From a virus, in IMG/VR virus record IMGVR_UViG_3300046507_000447, positions 1 to 64,000 of that record: 64,000 nt of DNA; one strand, 5' to 3'. The position numbers were made by a program, and so were the translations under genes. The notes below the pieces were generated by a model. The model was not told where the DNA came from, searched no databases, and saw only the letters and a list, made by a program, of their open reading frames with translations. This document shows, one piece after another, positions 40,250-48,119 of this stretch (positions are counted from its first letter, which is position 1; each line of letters starts with the position of its first letter).

Positions 40250-41180
40250 CGTCCGACTCCTTGGAAATCTTCACTTCGCCGATGAATTTCCCGCAATCGG
40301 AATAGATCGCGGCGGCGGGAATGCCGTTCGTTTCGAAGTCAGTCGCAACGCGGCGCAACACGGCTCCAATCTCCGTTGCAGGCGAGGCCCAGTTTTCGAG
40401 CGTGGCAAAGCTCACTTCGATATGTTCCACGTCGGCAAACGCTTCCGCGCGTTCGTCGCGCTCCTTGATCGTCATAGGCGTTTCCAGAGACGACAAATCG
40501 GCAATGAGGATCGAGCCATCGGCAAGCCCTTCGAACGTGCTGTCGCGCCCGATGCAATCAATCGCTTCCGCCATGTTGGCGAAATGGGGCCTGGTAGTTT
40601 CAACAGGTTCAACGGCGGCAACCGGCTCTTTCGGCACATAGCTGGCATAGGGCGCGGTATAGCCGTAACGGATCTGCATCCGCGCCTTGGCTGCATAGTC
40701 GTGCCATGCGGAACCGTTCATCGGCTCATTGTACTTGAGACACATTGCAGCGGCGAAATTGGAAGCGGTTGCAGATTGGACTCCCAATGATCCAGCGGCT
40801 TCATTGTGAAAATTCTTTAGCGACACATACCGATATCCAGCGCGCGCGCCCAGAGTGCGAGCCGCGTTCAACACGAGGCCGAACACGTCACAATAGATCT
40901 CGATTGCCCGTTCCTGGATGTCGGCGCGTTGCCCAGCGGCAAGCGTGCGCGTTGCGTGGCCGAACTGGACCTTGACGCGGTTAGACACGGCAACGTCAAT
41001 CGATCGGTCGAAATACTGAAAGACCGTCGCATAATAGGTCCGCGACTTCGCCCAATCGAAAAACTCGATATCGAAGGTGAACATGGTCTTTGAGCCGTCC
41101 TGTTTCTGAGTGCGCGCGACGACGCCTTTCAGATCGGTTTGCAGCATGATTTTGAATGCTTCGTTGCTGTAATCGGTCAT
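40242..41180 (-). CDS. Hypothetical early protein (312 residues)
   Basis: ATG 41180 with AAAGG about nine bases upstream; the 83 codons before it read through two other genes in the wrong frame. N-terminal domain beta-rich (TMFTFDIEFFDWAKSRTYYA, RVKVQFGHATR). Middle helical (LVLNAARTLGARAGYRY). No family recognised. Large and near the origin-like region, so a DNA role is possible. Confidence 0.6.
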   Translation of the reverse strand: MTDYSNEAFKIMLQTDLKGVVARTQKQDGSKTMFTFDIEFFDWAKSRTYYATVFQYFDRSIDVAVSNRVKVQFGHATRTLAAGQRADIQERAIEIYCDVFGLVLNAARTLGARAGYRYVSLKNFHNEAAGSLGVQSATASNFAAAMCLKYNEPMNGSAWHDYAAKARMQIRYGYTAPYASYVPKEPVAAVEPVETTRPHFANMAEAIDCIGRDSTFEGLADGSILIADLSSLETPMTIKERDERAEAFADVEHIEVSFATLENWASPATEIGAVLRRVATDFETNGIPAAAIYSDCGKFIGEVKISKESDDG

Positions 41181-41185
41181 GGGGA

Positions 41186-41368
41186 TCAACCTTTGTTGGT
41201 GATGCAGAATGAGAGGGAAAGCTTGCCGATGCGGACGAACGTCAAGCCGCCGACCTTGCGTACAGAGAAGCGGGGGAGACGCGGCATGCGGACGGAAGGG
41301 CGTTCGGCGATAGCCATGGCGCTTGCCATCAACAGGGGCGCGGAGAAGGTGGCGAGGGCGATAGACAT
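41186..41368 (-). CDS. Small protein with hydrophobic N-terminus
   Basis: A 60-residue product from ATG 41368 (GGGGAG eight bases upstream). N-terminal hydrophobic segment (ALATFSAPLLMASAMAIA) could be a signal or anchor. The end LTFVRIGKLSLSFCI recalls short phage proteins of unknown role. Confidence 0.5.
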   Translation of the reverse strand: MSIALATFSAPLLMASAMAIAERPSVRMPRLPRFSVRKVGGLTFVRIGKLSLSFCITNKG

Positions 41369-41382
41369 GGTCCGATCTCCCC

Positions 41383-41622
41383 TTAGTTGGCCTGGACGCA
41401 ATAAGCGCCCTGGACAAGCTCGCTGGCATAGGTGGCTGTATTCATGCCTTCCATGCAATCGTCAAAGGTAAGGTCATAGTCGAGCGTCTGGATATCGCCG
41501 TTGTTATCGACCCAATCAAGGTTGTAGGTCGTATCGTCTGCCATGACCTGCGAGGCCATGTAGGCCATGCCAGAGAGGGCAAGGGTAGCAGACATGATAG
41601 TCGTCATAATCAAGGTACGCAT
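41383..41622 (-). CDS. Small exported protein
   Basis: A 79-residue protein with a signal peptide (about residues 1-28, ending ASQVMA before DDTTYN) and an acidic mature part with two cysteines (DDCMEG, GAYCVQ) able to form a disulfide. GGAGCTAGCTC precedes ATG. With 35472-35969 it is one of two clear secreted products of the early block. Confidence 0.6.
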   Translation of the reverse strand: MRTLIMTTIMSATLALSGMAYMASQVMADDTTYNLDWVDNNGDIQTLDYDLTFDDCMEGMNTATYASELVQGAYCVQAN

Positions 41623-42155
41623 GAGCTAGCTCCAATAGCTGTTGCAACCCCCTATATGGGGAGCCCTTGTCTTAGGCCTTTGTCAATGTGATTGCAACCG
41701 TAATCAGTGATCAATGGTAAACAAAGTTGCAAGCGCTCGTGCTTGCCGTACCCATGCCGAATGGCGCTCAGAGTCTAGCGAATAGAGGGGCTTAACCCCT
41801 ACTCCCTGGTAGCGCTTGTTTAGGGCTTTACGTGAATTCGTTTTAGCTAATGCAACCATGTCCACCCATGGCCGGTCGCCGGTATGGGGGTATGACCTAT
41901 GCAAGGCGTGCATGTCCTATAGGGGTATGAGCGTATGCCGGTATGGCCATGTAACGCTATAACATCAATACGTTAGGCCTACTAATAGAGGTCATGAGCA
42001 CGAGTAGAGGCAAGCGAGGGGCGAATGACGCACAGACGCGAGGTTGACCAGTGGTCGCTTGGGTCCCTCCCCTAGGTTGCAGGCTGACAGGGGGGCGCGG
42101 AGCCCTCGGTCGTCCACTCGATTCCGGATTTTCCCAGGCCCCGACAGCCGTTATT

Positions 42156-42173
42156 GTTACCCATATGGGTAAC
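42156..42173. repeat. 18-bp perfect palindrome in origin-like region
   Basis: GTTACCCATATGGGTAAC reads the same on both strands. Its half GTTAC also ends the 42331-42366 repeats, so the same protein may recognise both. Confidence 0.7.
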
Positions 42174-42330
42174 TATACTCGGTACATATTCGACCAGGAT
42201 ATCCTTTTGCCCCCAGGGTAACGTAATAACGTAACAATGTGAGGAAACACTGAAATACCGGGGCTAAATGACCTCGATTTGCGGATTTGCCGTTTTCCGG
42301 GTTTTCTGGGTAAATCGACAGTCATCACCC

Positions 42331-42366
42331 GTAATCGTCACTGTTACCGGTAATCGTCAATGTTAC
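42331..42366. repeat. Iteron pair 1
   Basis: GTAATCGTCACTGTTAC at 42331-42347 and GTAATCGTCAATGTTAC at 42350-42366, 19 bases apart, one mismatch. CACCCGTAA before and TTACGGGTG after make an outer inverted repeat. A weaker copy (GTAAATCGACAGT) starts near 42310. Confidence 0.75.
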
Positions 42367-42522
42367 GGGTGTGAGGGGTGTGACGACCGTGACAGCCCCT
42401 ATTTTAGCTTGTCTTATGAAAAACCTAATGATTTCAATATGTAAGACCCCCTAAGACAGGTGAGACAGCTATTCTATATAAAGGAATATTTTAGAAACCA
42501 TAATAAAGAGCGCGACCTGTAT

Positions 42523-42560
42523 ACGTAAGCATTACCAGCACACGTAAACATTACGAGCAC
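42523..42560. repeat. Iteron pair 2
   Basis: ACGTAAGCATTACCAGCAC at 42523-42541 and ACGTAAACATTACGAGCAC at 42542-42560 are exact tandem 19-base units with two mismatches, just after the AT-rich segment. Confidence 0.75.
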
Positions 42561-42743
42561 GCGAGGCACGAGGCCAAGCGGTGGGCATAAGGCGTGCGTA
42601 GCGCGTAGCGCCAATATACTTTAGGGAAAAGCTTGACTTCTGTCTCACTGGCTCAGCGGTATGAAAAACCCAGGATTCCCAGGGCCTTCGGCCTGAGACC
42701 CACGGTGAGACAAGATTTAGCCCGTCTCAGCAGGAATCAAGAA

Positions 42744-42761
42744 GGCCGGGTTTCCCCGGCC
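42744..42761 (-). terminator. Terminator after the primase-helicase gene
   Basis: On the minus strand GGCCGGG-GAAA-CCCGGCC followed by TTCTTG, 37 bases past the primase-helicase stop. A tight seven-bp GC stem with a GNRA loop. The U-run is imperfect. Confidence 0.55.
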
Positions 42762-42797
42762 ATTCTAACGTTTACCCGTAATGATCCCGCGTGCTCG

Positions 42798-45689
42798 TCA
42801 CACCACGTCGAAGTCATCTTCGGCGTCATCGCCCTGATAAATCGAGTATCCCTTGAGAATGTCGGCGTGTATGGCGCTTTCGCGGACGACCCAACGCCGC
42901 TGGGGCGATCCCATGATCCGGCGACGATTATCGCTGTTCTGAACGTCGCGGCCCCAACCGGGCAGCATTTGCATGGCCTTGCCGATGTTTTGGGTCGTTG
43001 CCGCGTCGGTGACGACGCCGTGCTGTTTATTGAGCGCGTGCTTGATAGCCTGCTCGCGGGTGAAGACGGTTCGCAGGACGAGCGTGTCATCATCCACGCC
43101 GTCGGCCAGATGCTCGCCGAACTGCGCGTGAACGACCGCGCCGATCTCCTGGGCGAACTGCGTGAAGGTGATCGGGGTTTCCAGCCATTCGAGGATAGCC
43201 TGCGCCCAGATCTCGTAGGTTTCTTCGGTTCGAGCCTCGCCTTGTAGCCGCAGGGCCTCGGCCTGGGCCGCAGAACCTTGAAGCGTGAGCGGCAGGGTCT
43301 CGTTGGGAAACTGGTCGCGCAGCTCGAAATAGGCGTGGACGGCCTCGGCCCAGATCTGATCGCGCTCAGCGTTGATCCCCTGGATATCTATGTACTCGCG
43401 ACGCTTTGTGACGACCGGCCAGTAGGAACGGTTGCCGGTGGGATCCTTGAGGTACTTTTTGTCGTTCGTCGTGCCCCAGCAGACGCAGACGCGAGGAAAC
43501 TCGCTGACGCGGCGATCGTAGGCCATGCGGACGTCGTCCACGGTTCTGCGCATGAACGCCTTGGCCGAGTTGTGGTCCGACTTGTGGAAACCGGACAATT
43601 CCGGAAGCTCGATCCCCCATTTGCCGGTGATCTCTTCGGCGACGCGCTGTTTCTCGTCCAGCTTGGCGGAAAGCTCGCCGAACCAGTCTTCCGAATAGAG
43701 CGCCATGATCAGCCAGGACTTACCGATGCCGGTCCAGCCCTCCAGGATCGGGGCGTAGTCGAACTTGTGGCCGGGTTCGAAGATCCGCGTCACGCTGGCG
43801 ACGATCGTCAACCGAGAAACCTGCCGGTGATAATCGTTGTCTTCCAGGTCGAGGTATCGGATCAAGAACGTGTCCAGGCGCGGCTTGCCATCCCACTTTT
43901 GGGTGAGCAGGTAGTCGCGGATCGGATGGAACGGCGTGATGCGGGCCGCCAGCTCGATCCCGTCGATCAGGTCGGCTTTCGTCGGCCGCATGCCATAGCC
44001 CTGGAGCTTCTCGGCGTTGTGCGGGCTCTCCAGGACGGCGCGAACCGTCATGTCGTGGTGATCCTGCCAACGGTCGCCGTTCTTCTTATCGCGGACGATG
44101 ACATTCGGCGCAGTCGTTATGCGCGGCCTGATATCGCGGGCGATGACGACGTTCTTGTCGAATTCGTTGAAACGGATCGCGTTGATGAGGCGGGGGTCGT
44201 TCTGGATGATTGTCGCCACATTGTGCAGCGTCGATTTGATCTCGGCGTTCTCGGTAAACTGGAGATCGCCTAGGAACCAGTTTTCGCGCGGCGTGCGCTT
44301 CTCGGATGGCTTCGGCCGGCCACCCACGGTCTTGGATCGTGGAGGGGCTTCAGTTTTGGCAGAGGGCGCATCTGGTTGCTCCGGTTCAACTTCTGCGAAT
44401 AGTCCATCGCCATCACCAGATCCGTCGTCGGCGGAACCGGTATCAGCCCCGCCTCCAGATCGACTATCATCGTCTCCCGGCCGTTCATCGTCACTATCGC
44501 CGCTGTCACGCCCTGAAGCGTGTAGATCCGCATTGTCGTCGCCATCTGTGAACTCCTGGGCCTCTACGCCCGCGTCCTCGAACATGGACCCGACCTCGAA
44601 CTTTTCCGAGACGCGGGTCTTCGCATATTCCTTGTCGGTCTTCAGCAGATCGACCAGGGCCTTATAGGACGGCATGTCCGTCGGCGTCATGCCCTCCTTC
44701 GCCTTGCTGTCGCTTTCACCGAAAAGGTGGACGCGGACGAGGTCGAAGGCGTTGACGTTCATATCGCAGATCGGGTCATGCCCGTGGTGCGAATACATGA
44801 ACATGCCGTTGTCATAGACGATCGCGCCGTTCGAGCTGGTCGAGCCCGCATAGGTGTAACGCGGGTGCCCGGAATTCTCGTCGCCAGGGATGTAGACGCC
44901 AGGAAGGAATTTCTCCATCGCGTCGAAGATGTCGTAGGTTCGGCAGAAGACGCCGACCGGCCCGCGCTTCGAACGCGGATCCTCGGCCTTGTCAGCGCGT
45001 TTGCGCAGATCTTCGTTCGGATGCTTCGGCAGGTTGGCGAAATTGCGCCAGTCGCCGAATATGGCCTCGAACTCGGCCAGGATCGCGTCGGGGTCGAGGA
45101 GCGCGCCGAACTGCTCGTAGGCGAAAAAGATCTTGCGATCGTTCTTTGAGCACGAGGGCTTGAACATCATCTGCGCGCCGCGATAGGAGACGACGTCCAC
45201 GAGGTTCATTTCGTGGTCGAGCTTCCAACCGATGAAGCGGACAATGGCCGTGTACTCGTCAACGTCCACCTTGCGCTTCATCGGCATGAACAGACGAACG
45301 CGGGGCTCTTCGACCGTGTGCCGGCGAGACGAATGCCAGAAGGCCTCATATTGGCTGATCGGCGTCAGACCCAGCTCGATCTCGTCCAGGATCGAGGCCG
45401 GCGCGTAATCGACGTCGATCGTCAGCATATCGCGCGGCAGGACGTTGCGGAGCGACCGATGGCCGTCTTTGCACTGTGCGCCCGAGATCCAACCGTTAAC
45501 GGCCTTGAGCTTGTCCTGCTCGTCTTTCGGCATGCGGTCGAACTGCTGCCGCGACTCCATGGTCACGGCCGGCTCTTTCAGGATCTTCTTGAGGGAGGAC
45601 CAGGACTCCGTCCGGTTCTTCGACTTGGCGAGGTTGTTGCCCCGGCCCTCGGCCCAGCCGACGACATATTGCTCAAATTTGCCTTGCAT
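42798..45689 (-). CDS. Primase-helicase: AEP-like N-terminus with VapE-type helicase
   Basis: A 963-residue protein. N-terminal part has primase-polymerase-like motifs: MLTIDVDYA (DxD, residues about 88-96) and HSSRRHT (SxH) followed by EPRVRLFMP. Residues about 370-470 are an acidic low-complexity linker. From about 530 the VapE superfamily 3-like helicase is seen: Walker A GWTGIGKSW, IELPELSGF, VDDVRMAYDRR, then TTNDKKYLKDPTGNRSYWPV. It should prime and unwind at the origin next door. First large gene of the minus block. Confidence 0.85.
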   Translation of the reverse strand: MQGKFEQYVVGWAEGRGNNLAKSKNRTESWSSLKKILKEPAVTMESRQQFDRMPKDEQDKLKAVNGWISGAQCKDGHRSLRNVLPRDMLTIDVDYAPASILDEIELGLTPISQYEAFWHSSRRHTVEEPRVRLFMPMKRKVDVDEYTAIVRFIGWKLDHEMNLVDVVSYRGAQMMFKPSCSKNDRKIFFAYEQFGALLDPDAILAEFEAIFGDWRNFANLPKHPNEDLRKRADKAEDPRSKRGPVGVFCRTYDIFDAMEKFLPGVYIPGDENSGHPRYTYAGSTSSNGAIVYDNGMFMYSHHGHDPICDMNVNAFDLVRVHLFGESDSKAKEGMTPTDMPSYKALVDLLKTDKEYAKTRVSEKFEVGSMFEDAGVEAQEFTDGDDNADLHASGRDSGDSDDERPGDDDSRSGGGADTGSADDGSGDGDGLFAEVEPEQPDAPSAKTEAPPRSKTVGGRPKPSEKRTPRENWFLGDLQFTENAEIKSTLHNVATIIQNDPRLINAIRFNEFDKNVVIARDIRPRITTAPNVIVRDKKNGDRWQDHHDMTVRAVLESPHNAEKLQGYGMRPTKADLIDGIELAARITPFHPIRDYLLTQKWDGKPRLDTFLIRYLDLEDNDYHRQVSRLTIVASVTRIFEPGHKFDYAPILEGWTGIGKSWLIMALYSEDWFGELSAKLDEKQRVAEEITGKWGIELPELSGFHKSDHNSAKAFMRRTVDDVRMAYDRRVSEFPRVCVCWGTTNDKKYLKDPTGNRSYWPVVTKRREYIDIQGINAERDQIWAEAVHAYFELRDQFPNETLPLTLQGSAAQAEALRLQGEARTEETYEIWAQAILEWLETPITFTQFAQEIGAVVHAQFGEHLADGVDDDTLVLRTVFTREQAIKHALNKQHGVVTDAATTQNIGKAMQMLPGWGRDVQNSDNRRRIMGSPQRRWVVRESAIHADILKGYSIYQGDDAEDDFDVV

Positions 45690-45692
45690 GGA

Positions 45693-45920
45693 TCAGACGC
45701 CCCGCGCCTGGAGGTCGTAGAGAAGAGCGCGCAGGTTTGCGATCGGGATCGTCCGATACTTGCCGCTCTTCCAATGGCGAACGAGATTGTAATCGACGCC
45801 CATCAATTCGGAGAGGGCTTTGGACTTGATATGAAAATCTATCATGGTCGAGCGGAGAAGAGCTGTTCGGTATTCCGTGTCTTTCCACAGGGGGTCGTTT
45901 GCCGGCGCGACCGTCATCAT
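45693..45920 (-). CDS. Small HTH regulator
   Basis: A 75-residue protein with a helix-turn-helix (KALSELMGVDYNLVRHWKSG, residues about 34-53) of the Cro/XRE type. It lies between the primase gene and a strong palindrome (45937-45963) that covers its own upstream region, so autoregulation is likely. ATG-ATG start; GAAGG about 10 bases upstream. Confidence 0.7.
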   Translation of the reverse strand: MMTVAPANDPLWKDTEYRTALLRSTMIDFHIKSKALSELMGVDYNLVRHWKSGKYRTIPIANLRALLYDLQARGV

Positions 45921-45936
45921 CGTCTAATACCTTCGG

Positions 45937-45963
45937 GCTAAAGTGTGACTATGACACTTTAGC
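45937..45963. promoter_or_regulatory. Palindromic operator upstream of the HTH gene
   Basis: GCTAAAGTGT (45937-45946) and ACACTTTAGC (45954-45963) form a perfect 10-bp inverted repeat with a seven-base spacer, directly before the start at 45920. Likely operator of this regulator or of the neighbour at 45975. Confidence 0.7.
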
Positions 45964-45974
45964 TACTCGGGGAA

Positions 45975-46271
45975 TCAGTGGTCCGCAAGAGCCAAGCCGT
46001 AAATATAGGGGGAAAACTGATCGATGGTCACGGTCGAACCCGGCAGGCCGCAGACCTTTTGCGCCTTGATTGGCGGAATTCTTCCCTTCTTTATCCACAG
46101 ATAAACTCCCCAATCGGACATGTTGAGGTGCTTCGACAGCATCTCGATCGACTTCACGCCGTCTGGATTGTGGATAACTTTGCCTTTTTCATTGATCGAG
46201 GACGGCGGGCACGCCTCCAGAAGTAGGTCGTGAAACGGGCCAAGATCCCGGTTTCTCAGTATTTTCGACAT
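45975..46271 (-). CDS. Cro/YdaS-like regulator
   Basis: A 98-residue protein with a helix-turn-helix at about residues 42-62 (IEMLSKHLNMSDWGVYLWIK) followed by GRIPPIKAQKVCGL, the form seen in Cro/YdaS proteins of phages. It starts the minus-strand block and faces the plus-strand replication genes, so it is placed to control the switch. GGAG eight bases before ATG. Confidence 0.75.
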   Translation of the reverse strand: MSKILRNRDLGPFHDLLLEACPPSSINEKGKVIHNPDGVKSIEMLSKHLNMSDWGVYLWIKKGRIPPIKAQKVCGLPGSTVTIDQFSPYIYGLALADH

Positions 46272-46283
46272 GCATTAGCTCCG

Positions 46284-46324
46284 ATTTCTAAGTCAGAAAT
46301 ACTCGCCCAACTGATAGTTGACAA
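46284..46324 (-). promoter_or_regulatory. Early switch promoter with two operators, copy D
   Basis: On the minus strand TTGTCA (46324-46319), 17-base spacer, TATTTC (46301-46296). CAAC-TATCA-GTTGGG lies four bases closer to the -35 than in the other copies. A second inverted repeat ATTTCT-AAGTC-AGAAAT (46284-46300) covers the -10 and start region. No clear plus-strand promoter for 46406 was resolved. Confidence 0.6.
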
Positions 46325-46405
46325 GAGCCGGTTTTCGATGCCACCAGTCTCCCCAGGCGACGGATCACCCGTAGCCTCCGACCAATTCCCCAAAAGGATT
46401 ATCTC

Positions 46406-46834
46406 ATGGCAACCACGGAAAATGTAGGGTTCGAAGCTGCGGCCCTGACGCTCGCGAAGGCGCTGGACGCTCACAGCAAAGCGCTGAACGATTTCGTCGC
46501 CAACTCTGGCGGCAAGCCTTCGACCGGCTCGACGGCCGGCGCAGCAACCGGCACGGGCACCAAGGCGACAGGCGCGGGCACCAAGAAAAAGGGTCCGACG
46601 ATTGACGACATCCAGGCGGCTTTCGGCGACTACATGAAGGTCGGCGACGTCGAAGTCCGCAAGGAGCGCAAGGGGCACGTCGTCAACATTGCCGGCAAGT
46701 TCGGTGCGGAACGCGCGACGCTCATCGATCCGAAGCATTTCGAAGAAGCCCTTGCCCTGCTCAAGGCCTACCAGGACGGCGAGGATCCGTTCGCTGAAGA
46801 CGGTGAAGCCGGCGAAGAAGAAAGCCCGGTCTAA
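46406..46834 (+). CDS. Acidic-tailed protein opening the replication operon
   Basis: A 142-residue protein with AAAAGGATTATCTC ribosome site. Helical N-terminus (residues 8-33), Gly/Thr/Ala low-complexity linker (35-60), small basic domain (TIDDIQAAFGDYMKVGD, VEVRKERKGHVVNIAGKFG) and an acidic C-terminus (EDGEAGEEESPV). First gene of the plus-strand replication unit. Acidic tails are common in phage replication accessory proteins. No family recognised. Confidence 0.65.
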   Translation: MATTENVGFEAAALTLAKALDAHSKALNDFVANSGGKPSTGSTAGAATGTGTKATGAGTKKKGPTIDDIQAAFGDYMKVGDVEVRKERKGHVVNIAGKFGAERATLIDPKHFEEALALLKAYQDGEDPFAEDGEAGEEESPV

Positions 46835-46841
46835 GCCACCC

Positions 46842-48119
46842 ATGACCGATCAGGCGCAAGAGCATTCAGTTCGCTCGCCGTCGTCAGCGCATCGCTGGCG
46901 GCGGTGCGCCGGATCAATCAATGCCGAACGCGGTCTGCCGGATCGCGTCGGTATCGAGGCCGCCGAGGGCACGCTGTTCCACGAACACGCGGAAGTCTGC
47001 GTTGTCACGGGGCTCGATCCCCAGGCGATGCTTCCTGGCGTCGAATGCGTCGTGAGCGGCCACAAGGTCGTGTATAACGACGAGATGGCGATGCACCTAC
47101 AAGGTGGCATCAACTACATTTACAACCGCATGGAGACCGCGACCTGGGAGACGAAAAACCCGGTCCTGATGGTCGAGCAGCGGGTGAAGATCGAGCCCTG
47201 GACGCTGGAGCCCGGTGGCTTCGGTACGTCCGACCTTTGCATGATCCTGGCGGATGAAAAGCGGATCGTCGTCTTCGATTGGAAGTACGGCTTGATCGCT
47301 GTCAGCCCTTATAAGAACGACCAGCTCATGCTCTACGCCCTGGGCTGCTGGGAGAGCTTGGCGTCCACGCATTTTGCCGGCGTTGATCCGTTCGAGATCG
47401 AGGTCGAGCTGACGATCTGGCAACCACGAGTGCCTGGAGCAGGCGGAACGTGGAAAACCACAATGGGAGACTTGCTTCTTGAGGGTGAACAAATCAAGAT
47501 CGACGCGGCGGCGACATACGAGTTTGATGCGCCGCGAACGCCAGGAACGAAACAGTGTCAATACTGCAAAGCCTCGGCGACTTGCGCGGAGCTTGCGCGC
47601 TACAATTTGGAGCAGTTCTCACTCAGATTTGACGACATTGACGATAGCCTCGAATACGGGATCGAGCTACCGGACCCGGATATATCGAGCTGGACGCCCG
47701 AACGCCGTGCCTATGTCCTGCTGCACAAAAAGGTTTTCGAGCGTTGGTTTAAGAAGCTCCATGAGGACGCGCTGGTGGCGTTCTCCCAGGGTCAAGACTA
47801 TCCGTTCATGAAGATGGTCACGGGCAAATCTGGCGACCGGTATTACCGGGAAAGCCAGAAGGAAACCGTGATCAAGATCCTCACCGAAGAGTTGAAGGGC
47901 AAGAAGATCTCGCCCGTCATCCACGAGCCGATCAGCCCCGCGCAGGCGCAGAAGGCCCTCGGCAAGAAGAAGTACGATCTGCTCCTAAAGGAGTATGTCG
48001 AGATACCTCCGGGCAAACCAATCCTGGTCCCCGAAACAGATCCGCGAATTGCCCTCCCGAACCTGGGCGAGCAGTTGGCAGAAGCCCTCAATGGCCTAGA
48101 AGACGACGGAGACGAATAA
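46842..48119 (+). CDS. DUF2800 Cas4-like nuclease (PD-(D/E)XK)
   Basis: A 425-residue protein from ATG 46842 (a longer frame only reads over the previous gene). N-terminal RSPSSAHRWRRCAGSI, GTLFHEHAE (His-containing motif), GTSDLCMIL and VVFDWKYGL give the catalytic core. CQYC...CAEL (with another Cys after) resembles the iron-sulfur cysteines of Cas4/RecB-type exonucleases. Such proteins pair with the DUF2815 SSB in phage recombination and replication. G+C falls near 47455-47660. Confidence 0.8.
   Translation: MTDQAQEHSVRSPSSAHRWRRCAGSINAERGLPDRVGIEAAEGTLFHEHAEVCVVTGLDPQAMLPGVECVVSGHKVVYNDEMAMHLQGGINYIYNRMETATWETKNPVLMVEQRVKIEPWTLEPGGFGTSDLCMILADEKRIVVFDWKYGLIAVSPYKNDQLMLYALGCWESLASTHFAGVDPFEIEVELTIWQPRVPGAGGTWKTTMGDLLLEGEQIKIDAAATYEFDAPRTPGTKQCQYCKASATCAELARYNLEQFSLRFDDIDDSLEYGIELPDPDISSWTPERRAYVLLHKKVFERWFKKLHEDALVAFSQGQDYPFMKMVTGKSGDRYYRESQKETVIKILTEELKGKKISPVIHEPISPAQAQKALGKKKYDLLLKEYVEIPPGKPILVPETDPRIALPNLGEQLAEALNGLEDDGDE

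Larger units (their letters stand above)
41860..42743. other. Candidate replication origin (about 0.9 kb without a convincing gene)
   Basis: No frame here looks like the neighbouring genes. It carries two sets of 19-base-spaced direct repeats (42331-42366 and 42523-42560), an 18-bp perfect palindrome (42156-42173), an AT-rich segment (about 42465-42510) and several GTGAGAC/GTCTCAC copies (near 42459, 42640, 42704, 42723). It lies next to the primase-helicase gene. That combination is typical of theta-type origins with iterons. Confidence 0.6.

Noticed and set aside
41704-41913. Possible 69-residue minus-strand gene at the edge of the origin-like region
   Set aside because: No ribosome site, no family, codon use unlike neighbours, and it overlaps a repeat element. 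A shorter form from 41859 cannot be ruled out.
42633-43247. Plus-strand frame near the origin, and similar frames at 43278-44273 and 45213-45941
   Set aside because: They lie opposite the primase-helicase, whose motifs are clear, and have no ribosome sites or domains.
46318-46323. Plus-strand TTGACA as -35 of a promoter for the replication operon
   Set aside because: No -10-like hexamer occurs 15-19 bases downstream, so I do not call it a promoter.
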